Position numbers and translations under genes: made by a program | The notes under the pieces: generated by a model | Told to the model about the DNA's origin: nothing | Seen by the model: the letters and a program-made list of their open reading frames with translations, nothing else | Database searches by the model: none | Source of the DNA: Castor canadensis | Lineage: Eukaryota; Chordata; Mammalia; Rodentia; Castoridae | Assembly: GCF_047511655.1 (NCBI RefSeq) | Contig: NC_133386.1 | Span: forward strand, 129,397,866 to 129,461,865 | DNA: 64,000 nucleotides | Direction of reading: 5' to 3' | In this document: positions 56,511-64,000 of the stretch, piece by piece | Layout: each line of letters starts with the position of its first letter | Position numbering within the stretch: the stretch's first letter is position 1

Positions 56511-56560
<50 letters not shown>
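56409..56560. repeat. Purine-rich (GA)n tract at the VSTM5 promoter
   Basis: Some 150 bp of almost pure G/A on +, with an uninterrupted (GA)n at 56517-56556. On the VSTM5 strand it reads CT-rich and lies 150-300 bp upstream of the ATG. Confidence 0.9.
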
Positions 56561-56561
<1 letters not shown>

Positions 56562-57927
56562 AATGGGAAGGAGGCTTGTGAGTGTAAGGCTGAGTGGTAA
56601 ATACCGAATGGAATGGGAAGGCACACACTCAGATAAATACTGGCAAACAATTAGCAATCTCTTGACGTCTACACCCACTTTACCAGTATCCATTCAAGAT
56701 CCGATACCAGGGTGGCAGGAGGGAGGGAATACTAGATGTGACCTGAGGACTGAAAGTGATGGCTCCGTGGTCAAAGGGAAGGCTTTTAGGAAAATGAAAT
56801 GAAGCTTGGGATGAGAGGAGCGAGGGAGACAGAAAGACTCAGGCTGCTTTGGGTGGACCACTGGACAGTGATAATATTTATCCTCCACCTACCCAGGAAA
56901 TGCTCACTGGACGCTGCTTATTTGCACAGGGCCTGGCACATGTGGTCACTCTACTCACTCATAGGACATTGATGAAATAAAGTTGGGGACCGTGCTAAGC
57001 ACTAGCAATATAACAAGACATTTGGGAAGCTGGGCTTGGTGGTGGTGGGCTTCTATAGTCCTAGCACTCTATAATCCTAGAAGAGGACCTATAATTCTAG
57101 AAGGGGAATGCAGGAAGATGGATGTGGGCACTTCTATAGAAATTCTAGCAAGGCTGGAGGGGTGAGTGTTGACCAACTGCAGTTCACTATATATGCTACT
57201 GTGGCAGTGAAGACCCAGGCTGCTATGGGGTGTCAACAAGAGTATGTATGTATAAAGTGGGGAGAGAAAGGACAGGACACAAGTATTGTGTGGTGTTTCT
57301 TCTCCATTTGGTCAAAAGTAGATAGATTTCCTAGCCTCCCTTGTTTGTAGGGGTGTAGCAGTGCCAATCAGTGCTGGCCAGTGATATTTAAGGTGAAATC
57401 TTCTTGGGGTGTTTCTGGAAAAGGTTTTGCTGATAAAAAGGACAGATAAGGCTGGGAGTGCCCCTACCTTGAAGACAGTCCTTCTCTTTCTATCTGTGGC
57501 ACCTGTCTTGCTTCCATAAAGTTACATGGGTGAGGACAAATTTTTCATGCTAAGTAAGGATGGTGAAGTAGAAAGATGGAGAGAACTATGAGACCGTGAT
57601 ACTGCAACACACTTTCCTGCATCCTTCTGGTTCCTAATGGACACTCCTTGTTAGTCCCCGGTGAGGTCAACAACAGCAGCACCCTGCTGACTGCCCTAGA
57701 GTAGGAGTGTCACCCAGGCTAACTGCTAAAAAGTACCCTCTTCACCAGCCTAAGTGTTTGGCTTAGGGATGGGAAAATAAGGCCACCAATAGTGATGATA
57801 TGAGTCACTACTGGGATTGCTAAAAGCTGGGATACGTCTATACCACCCTGAACACGCCCAATCTCCTCTAAAAGCTGGGGTACTAGTTAGGCCATGCCTA
57901 GCATGTGGAGAGGGTCTGAATTGAGAA
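56561..57927. other. Intergenic sequence upstream of VSTM5
   Basis: Mostly unique. A worn SINE-like patch near 57010-57220 has internal TAATCCTAGAA repeats. No exon seen. Confidence 0.45.
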
Positions 57928-58075
57928 TGAAGCTGAACTAGCATGGCACATGCTAGCAATTGAAGCACTCTGGAGGCTGAGGGAGGAGGATTCTGAGTTT
58001 ATGGCCAGCCTGGGTTAATAGTGAGACCCTGTTTCAAAAAAAAACAAAAAACAAACAAAAAAAAAAAAACAAAAA
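57928..58075 (+). mobile_element. B1 SINE
   Basis: GAAGCACTCTGGAGGCTGAG, then ATGGCCAGCCTGGGTTAATA and an A/C tail. Confidence 0.8.
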
Positions 58076-58524
58076 GGGAAAAAGAATGAAGCCAAGATGA
58101 GGCAAACTGAGCTGGGAACCAGGAGAGAGATACAGTCCGAATTACATGGTTTTCATACTGGGATTTGGATCCCTACGTCTACCAGTTGTTAGCAGATAAT
58201 CGTTTTTGCTTGAGCAAATTTAAGTTAGAGTTCTATGATATAAAAATGATGTTGGTCAACCACTACAAAGTTACACTGAGATAGGAAGAATAAAATTAAC
58301 AAGTTTATTGCATCGCTGAGTCACTCTGCCAGTTCTGTCTCTCACTTACATTTCTCAGACTTTATTCTTTCTTATTTATACATTCATTTAACAAATAGTC
58401 ATTAGTGACTATTAGGACCAGGTGCCAGGTAAATGGCTGTGAGCAAAACAGGCAATTTACTCTGTCCCCCTCTCAGAAGTAAGAGCCTGGTGCCTAGAAG
58501 CCTTTCTAAATTTGGGATAGCCTG

Positions 58525-58632
58525 TATCTACTAGTTTGTGAATTCCTTGGGACCATGTGTTATTCATCATTAAAGCTAGCACATTGCCTGGTACAAGGAC
58601 ACACTGGATAAATGTTTGGTGAATAAACAAAA
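58525..58632 (+). mobile_element. L2 3' end
   Basis: GTGAATTCCTTGGGACCATG, AGCACATTGCCTGGTACA and AAATGTTTGGTGAATAAAC end an L2 copy. Confidence 0.6.
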
Positions 58633-58737
58633 GTGCAAGTGATTTCTGAAGTCTTTTACATGGAATAAAGAAAATAGAGAAATGTCAAGAAAACCACTTA
58701 TTATAGTCAGGGACATTCTGAATTTTTAACTTTTCTT

Positions 58738-58820
58738 CTTTTTTGCAGTGCTGGGTCTCAAACTCAGAGCCTCGTGTATGCTAAGCAAGCACTCTGCCAT
58801 TGAGGTACACCTTAAGAGCC
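58738..58820 (-). mobile_element. ID-like SINE
   Basis: On + : GGGTCTCAAACTCAGAGCCT, then CTCTGCCATTGAGGTACACC. Confidence 0.75.
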
Positions 58821-58873
58821 TATATTTTCTTTAAAAAAATTGATTGGATTCAAATTAAAAAATCACTTGAAGG

Positions 58874-59020
58874 TGAGCATGGGTGCCGAGGCAGGAGGAT
58901 TGAAAGTGTCAGGTCAGCCTGGGCTACACAATGAGACCCTGTCTTCAAAAGAGAAAGACAGAGTGACAGAGAGAAAGGGAGGGAAAGAGAGAGAGAGAGA
59001 GAGGAAGAGAAGAGAAGAAA
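58874..59020 (+). mobile_element. B1 SINE with (GA)n tail
   Basis: AGGCAGGAGGATTGAAAGTG, then GAGACCCTGTCTTCAAAAG and a GAGA-rich tail. Confidence 0.75.
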
Positions 59021-59777
59021 AATTACTGTCACCAACTAGCTCCTTGGCCATGGAGGAGTGACATCAACTCTCTGGACCCCTGAAGGGCTTGGGCTGTACC
59101 AGAAGTCGTCACTTCTGGCTATCTATTAGGAAAAAACACCACAGTCTGGATGCTATTACATTTGAAAGCATCAGATTTTCTGGGAGTGGGACTGAAGCAT
59201 CAGTGTTTTAGAGAGCTCCCTGAGATTCCAGTGTGACATATTCCCTGGGTGGAAAGGCTCTGCTCCAGACTGAAGGCTTATCATGGCCAGGTGCAATGGC
59301 TATTAGATAAAGCTTATCGTGTCTTTTTTGAATGTAGATTTCATAGAGGGGAGGGAGGGAGGCAGCATGAGTCTGTTTAAGACATGATTCTGTTCACATT
59401 TCACTCATTCATTCAACAAATATGAATTGCCTACAAGATCCAGGCATGGCATCAGTTTGATTGAAGCACAGGGCAACAAGGGGGGAGGAGAAACTAGAAA
59501 AGTAGATTGGGACTAAGATCTGTAAACTGAGTACTCTGAGGATGCTTGCCATCCTTAAAAGGCTGCAACTCAAGATTCATGGGTTATGAAATATAGCTGC
59601 CCCTTGCAGTCTTTGACATACATGCTAGCCCTTGGGTACTCGTTGGCTATTCTCACAAGTCAGCCACTCAGGGAGAAAACAATCTGTGTTTATTTTCTCA
59701 AAATCAGAAGAAAATGATGTGTGCCTAAAGCAACTTAGCTTTGTGACTGTTCCATATATATATATGGTTTTGTTGGG

Positions 59778-59972
59778 GTTTTTTTTGTGATACTGAGGCT
59801 TGAACTCAGGGCCTTCACCTTGAGCCACTCTGCCAGCCTTTTTTGTGATGGATGTTTTCGAGATAAGGTCTCATGATCTATATGCCTGGGCTGGCTTCGG
59901 ACTGTGATCCTTCTGATATCTACCTCCTGAATATCTAGGATTACAGGTGTGAGCCCCCGGCACCTGGCTCCC
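59778..59972 (-). mobile_element. B1-ID dimeric SINE
   Basis: On + : GGCTTGAACTCAGGGCCTTC, then TGAATATCTAGGATTACAGG. Confidence 0.85.
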
Positions 59973-60549
59973 TCCATGCATTTTTCATTTTTGAGAACAG
60001 TCACGATTTTAAATGTTTTTCCATTGTTCCTACAAGTACCTATGAATTTGTGAGACTATATATTTTGGTATTTTGCAAAATTAATCACCATTTTCAGAGG
60101 CTTGCAAACTCTTGCTTCTTTTGTCTTTCTGAAAGATATACTTGTTCAGTTATGGGATGTATATCATGGTGACAGTCAGGTGAGTGAACTGGGAGAGGAT
60201 TGTGTTGAGTGCTACAATACGGAAGACCAATAAGAACTTTTATTAAGGTTGGTTCCTTTGATCTGGGCTTTATGCTGCGACATAGTGATCAAGAGTCTGT
60301 AAGGTGAGTTGCTTCGTCTTCCCAATGTCACCGTGGGACCACATGGAGACCAAGCCTATTAAAGGGAAAAACGAGTAAGGTAGTATCCTCCTTTGAACGC
60401 TAATTGTTCAAACTGCCTGTACTATGCAGGCTGTTTTTCGCCTTTATAACCAGAGTGGTGATTGATGCACACAAGCCTTAGTTCCTTGTTAGACTTCAGG
60501 AACCTAAAGGAGTTTTAACATAGGGCATTTGAAGTATTCCTGAACCAAT

Positions 60550-60690
60550 AGCCAGCTATGGCACTATTAGCTTTGTGACCTTGAGAAAATTGCTTCACCT
60601 CTCTAAACTTGAGCTACTTGGTCTGTGAGTTGGGTAGTACTGTGTTATTTTACAAGGTTCTTGTGAAGATGAGAGTAGATTGCTAACTAT
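60550..60690 (+). mobile_element. MIR SINE
   Basis: GCTTTGTGACCTTGAGAAAA, TTGCTTCACCTCTCTAAACT and GGTTCTTGTGAAGATGAGAG are MIR words in order. Confidence 0.75.
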
Positions 60691-60701
60691 GGAGACCGTC
60701 C

Positions 60702-60908
60702 TATTTTTTTTTTTTTGCCAGCACTGGGGTTTGAACTCAGAGCCTTATACTTGTTAGGCAGGCCCTCTTGCCGATTGAGCCACTCCACCAGCCCTTTTTT
60801 TGTGATAGGGTCTCACAAACTATTTGCCAGGCTGGCTTTGAACCTTGATCCTCCTGATCTCTGCCTCCTCAGTAGCTAGGATTAAAGGCATGAGCTATCA
60901 GAACCCAG
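60702..60908 (-). mobile_element. B1-ID dimeric SINE
   Basis: On + : GGGGTTTGAACTCAGAGCCT, then AGTAGCTAGGATTAAAGGCA. Confidence 0.85.
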
Positions 60909-60914
60909 CGAGAG

Positions 60915-61085
60915 TGTCTTACGTATAATAACTTATTTAATCATTTAATCCAATAGGAAGACACTACTATTATATCAATTTTAAGATGAGAAGATTGAGG
61001 CTTAGAGTTCCTAAGTGGCCGAAGTTTACTTGAACCCAGCTGCTTGTCTTAGGAGGCTGTGCTCGTCACTGCCATTCCACTTCTC
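60915..61085 (+). mobile_element. MIR3/L2-related old repeat
   Basis: TTATTTAATCATTTAATCC, AGATGAGAAGATTGAGGCTT and ACTTGAACCCAGCTGC match a widely shared old mammalian repeat. Confidence 0.5.
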
Positions 61086-62090
61086 CTTGCTGTTAAATGA
61101 GATAGTATGTGAGATGTCCAGCACAGTGTCCAGCCCAGAACAGCACAATAAATATAGGTTTTCTCCCTCCTTTGAAACAAAATCACAGAGCAAGATGTCA
61201 AATATCACACCATTTACCTACAACTTGGGAACCATACAGGAAAATTTGCAGTAGGTGAAATCAATGTCAGACTGTCTTACTTTCACTATCTTGACATCTC
61301 AGTTTCTTGGGTTTGGGACATGATTACAAGTACTTGGAAGCATGGGTCTGTCAAGTAAATCAGTTTCACTACACATTTTTCATTAAGTTGGTTGTAATTC
61401 CTTACTTATACTCAAGTCCTGGAAAGAGATTCCTGAGCCCCTTTTAAAGCAGTCAGGCCCTGGATCCTGAGAGTGTCTAGGTTAGCACTGTAAACTCACC
61501 AACAACCTCAGGAGACCAAACATGTCAGAGTCAATGTGGGGCAGGGATGGATTAGCTATTTTTTGATTTGGACCATAAAGAACTCTGCTAAAAATAACTG
61601 TTTAGGAATAATCGGAGCATTATAAGCCATGAAATCTGTTGAGAGTCTATACAAAAGTGGCCAGTCCAGGAGAGACCCTCAGATCCAGGGCGTGGCTTGG
61701 AGTGAGGGAAAAACTGCCTGGCATTGCTCATAGCAGCACAGCTCTGCCTTAGTGGGGCACTAACTCAGTGGAGGCAGGTGTGGTCTTCTGTGAGACCTGT
61801 TGGTAGAAGTTGCAAAGGAGCCACCCCTTTCCTTCTGTAGCTTCCAGCCCCACTGGGGAGGCACAGCAGGTCAGAAGGCCAGAGCTGCATTAGGGAGTAC
61901 CAAGTGAGTGGGGTCCCAGACACCATGAATGTTCCCCAGGACAGAGGGGATGGGAGTGGGTGACAGAGGCACAAATGTGGATTCTTAGAGTGGGTAACCT
62001 TGATTTTCCACTACAGGGCTGACTTCATGGCTGTAGTGCCTGTCATGCTCCAGGGCTTCACATGTTTAGATTAATGTTTTGCTGATGCTA
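61086..62090. other. Intergenic unique sequence
   Basis: No gene or clear repeat recognised. Balanced base composition around 61700-61980 without a supported frame. Confidence 0.45.
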
Positions 62091-62310
62091 CCTCTTTTTT
62101 TGGTGCTGGGGCTTGAACTCAGGGCCTCATGCTTGCAAGGCAGGCACTGTACCACTTGAGTCATCCTGCCAGACCCATTTTTGTGTTGAGTATTTTTGAG
62201 CTAGGGTCTCACAAACTATTTTCCTGGGCTGGACTCAAACCATGATCCTCCTGGTCTCTGCCTCCAGAGGAGATAGGATTATAGGTGTGGGTCACTGGTG
62301 TCTGCTTAAA
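62091..62310 (-). mobile_element. B1-ID dimeric SINE
   Basis: On + : GGGGCTTGAACTCAGGGCCT, then CTCACAAACTATTTTCCTGG. Confidence 0.85.
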
Positions 62311-62669
62311 ATTCTTAATAATTTTTGAGCATGCAGTACCTGAGTTTTCATTTTGTACTGGGCCCCACAAATTATGTCCTGATGAACCCAACCAACAGAT
62401 TATTTCCAGCATCTATAATTTTTCTTTCCCCATAGACTTTTCCCTTTTATTTCCTGTCTCACTTCCTCCTTGTTTTCTGCACTTTAAACCTCCAGGCAAC
62501 TGTTGCTCTTGTCTCACTGTGGCCCTCCATGCCTAAATGACTCAAGACCTCAGTATCATTCCTTTACATGGTTTGCATCCTCCTGCTTTTCCCCATTTCC
62601 AGAGCCATTCACCTGCTTCAGGCCTACCTTGTCTTTTGTCTAGTCTCTAAACCTTTATTTGTGTGTGCT

Positions 62670-62790
62670 TTTAGAGACCACCTGCATTGGTCTACACTGG
62701 GAGCTTGTTAGAAATGCAAAACTTTGGGCCCTGCCCTCTGTCTACATTTGAACAAAATGCTTTAAAATGTGAGAGGAAGTCTGATCAGTG
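62670..62790 (+). mobile_element. MER5-like hAT relic, copy 1
   Basis: GAGCTTGTTAGAAATGCAAA and TTGGGCCCTGCCC are typical words. The ends are lost. Confidence 0.5.
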
Positions 62791-62915
62791 GTTCTGGACT
62801 TTGGATATACATTAGAATCACCTGACAAGATTTAACAAAAACAAGTGACTGGGTTCTGTCCTTAGATTTCTATTTAGTTAGGAAGCTTCATTTAAAAAAA
62901 ATTTTTATAGCTCCC
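62788..62915 (+). mobile_element. MER5-like hAT relic, copy 2
   Basis: CAGTGGTTCTGGACTTTGG and ACATTAGAATCACCTGACAA open a second copy, directly after the first. Confidence 0.55.
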
Positions 62916-62929
62916 CTTTCCATTTATTT

Positions 62930-63245
62930 TACTTACCTATTGCTATAAAACAAATTACCCTAACACTTTAAACAACCCACATTTATTATCTCACAGGTTC
63001 TGTGGTTGAGGAATCCAGACACAGATTAGTGGCTCCTTTGCTTCAGAGCTTCTCACAAAGTTGAAATCAGGGTGTTGGCCCAGGGGTTTGCCCAAGGCCG
63101 CAGTCAAAGTTCAAGCAGGACTTGCTGCCAAGTGCACTCAGTGGTTATTGGCAGGACTGTTTCTCACAAGCTGTCAGACTGAGGGTCTCAGTACTTTGTT
63201 GTTTGTTACCTGAGAGGTTGCCTCCAGTGCTTGTCCACACGGGAC
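62930..63245 (-). mobile_element. Old LTR-like repeat next to the env relic
   Basis: The segment starting TATTGCTATAAAACAAATTA and continuing through CATTTATTATCTCACAG resembles the reversed ends of ancient mammalian MaLR/ERVL LTRs. It reaches close to the env relic. The subfamily is not assigned. Confidence 0.4.
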
Positions 63246-63295
63246 TTTCCAACTTGCAACTCTAGTAAGAGAGACCATGTCACAGGTGTGAGATG

Positions 63296-63808
63296 TCACA
63301 GGGAACCCAAGGACACAATGGGACCCAGGATAGGGAAAAGCCATGAGAACCAGCTGCCAAACCAGTTGTTAGGTTTCCACCCATCCCAAGTTTGTACAGG
63401 GACATGGGTGATTTTTCTGATGTTAGTGGCAATGTTTGTTATCATCAATTTGAAGGCAATAGTCTGAATGGTTGAATTTGCCACATACACTCCCTTCCTC
63501 ACTAGAAGATAGTCTAAGGCCAGGCGGTTTTGACATATAGCAGCACACATTTGGGTCTGTTGTCTGGCCAGTAATTCTAAGGCAGAAGCAGTCTGGTTGG
63601 TGATAATTTCTACCACTGCTTGTAACCTAATGATTCGATTGAGCATGTAAATGGGAGTCTGGAAACCCCAACTCCCATCTTGTGCCCAGAGATCCTTGGG
63701 ACAAACCCAGCAGTTGGTGAGATTAGTAATTTTGACCAGGTAGTTGATGGTGGGGGTCATGGGTGGTGGTGAGGGACCTGTCCCATTAAAACAGGGAGAA
63801 AAAGACAT
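63296..63808 (-). pseudogene. Endogenous retrovirus env relic (gammaretrovirus-type, large SU deletion)
   Basis: A 170-codon open frame joins a short surface-subunit piece to most of a transmembrane subunit. A CWVC (CXXC-type) motif lies at residues 33-36. A heptad-like helix covers about 53-90. An immunosuppressive-domain-like motif QNRLALDYLL is at 93-102. A Trp-rich pre-anchor and membrane segment lie at about 141-167. The bulk of SU, a furin site and a fusion peptide are absent between residues 40 and 53. No cysteines stand where the CX6CC motif should be (about 104-116). The frame stops just after the anchor, so the cytoplasmic tail is lost. It is a broken old copy. The preceding sequence to the window end may belong to the same element. 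Confidence 0.8.
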
Positions 63809-64000
63809 ACAAATCTCATAACATAAGGCAGATCATGGGTGGGACAGAGCACAGAAAGAGGAAACCAAAAATTAGAGCCCCACATGTAAGCAGGTCTACT
63901 ATTGGGGAGAAGTCACCCATAGGACTGTGTTTAGAACTGTGGTTAGAGTAAGAGAGAGTGCAATGAAGAGGTAGGGGAGGAGGTCTGACATAAATTACTT
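63809..64000 (-). other. Probable continuation of the endogenous retroviral relic
   Basis: Sequence upstream of the env relic on the minus strand shows no SINE or other known repeat, and its frames are broken by stops. I infer it is decayed proviral DNA running off the window. Confidence 0.35.

Larger units (their letters stand above)
55500..56560 (-). promoter_or_regulatory. VSTM5: VSTM5 CpG-rich promoter, 5' UTR and start of intron 1
   Basis: CpG-dense DNA runs from about 55500 to 56420 around coding exon 1, bounded on the far side by a GA/CT tract (56409-56560). No clear TATA box is seen. The GC-rich block downstream of exon 1 includes a 21-bp tandem repeat at about 55921-55963. Transcription probably starts between 56262 and 56450. 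Confidence 0.6.

Noticed and set aside
55668-56802. Frames of 130-315 codons in the VSTM5 promoter region, with Ser/Leu-rich or Arg/Glu-rich repeats
   Set aside because: They come from the GA/CT tract and CpG-rich DNA. Only the short signal-peptide stretch on the minus strand is real coding.

Overview
The window is nuclear DNA from a mammal. It has exon-intron genes with GT-AG splice sites, CpG-rich promoters, and dense SINE, LINE and LTR repeats. The commonest repeat is a tRNA-derived, ID-like SINE of about 75 bp, often fused 3' of a B1/7SL-like unit. Together with a G-rich L1 3' end, this points to a non-murine rodent. A castorimorph (beaver or kangaroo-rat group) is my best guess at moderate confidence, because it rests on remembered repeat types and no search was run.

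Two real protein-coding genes can be rebuilt completely. MED17 lies on the + strand with 12 coding exons between 1189 and 23573, encoding 651 aa. It is a Mediator head-module subunit, with a CpG-rich, ETS-site promoter at about 780-1500 and a poly(A) signal at 23871. VSTM5 lies on the - strand with 4 coding exons between 56261 and 31341, encoding 200 aa. It is a neuronal single-pass membrane protein with one Ig V domain, a first intron of 23.9 kb, and a CpG-rich, GA/CT-tract promoter near 55.5-56.6 kb. The genes are convergent, and the MED17-VSTM5 order agrees with human 11q21.

The rest is repeats and relics. Within VSTM5 intron 1 (32269-56170) are a solo retroviral LTR nested in an L1 (37743-38156), LTR-like segments, MaLR LTRs, a MaLR provirus relic with both LTRs (about 52.93-55.08 kb), and a UBE2B processed retrocopy (48500 to about 50115). 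That retrocopy keeps a full-length frame but has tyrosine at the catalytic cysteine position. Upstream of VSTM5 (56.6-64 kb) is intergenic, with MIR, L2, MER5-like and SINE copies, ending in a deleted endogenous retroviral env relic at 63296-63808 (-).

I see no RNA gene, CRISPR array or bacterial-type system, and no convincing undescribed system. The items most worth a second look are the catalytically altered UBE2B retrocopy frame, the env relic that keeps a transmembrane-subunit frame, and several structured LTR segments. Repeat family names and boundaries come from recognition by eye and are approximate.
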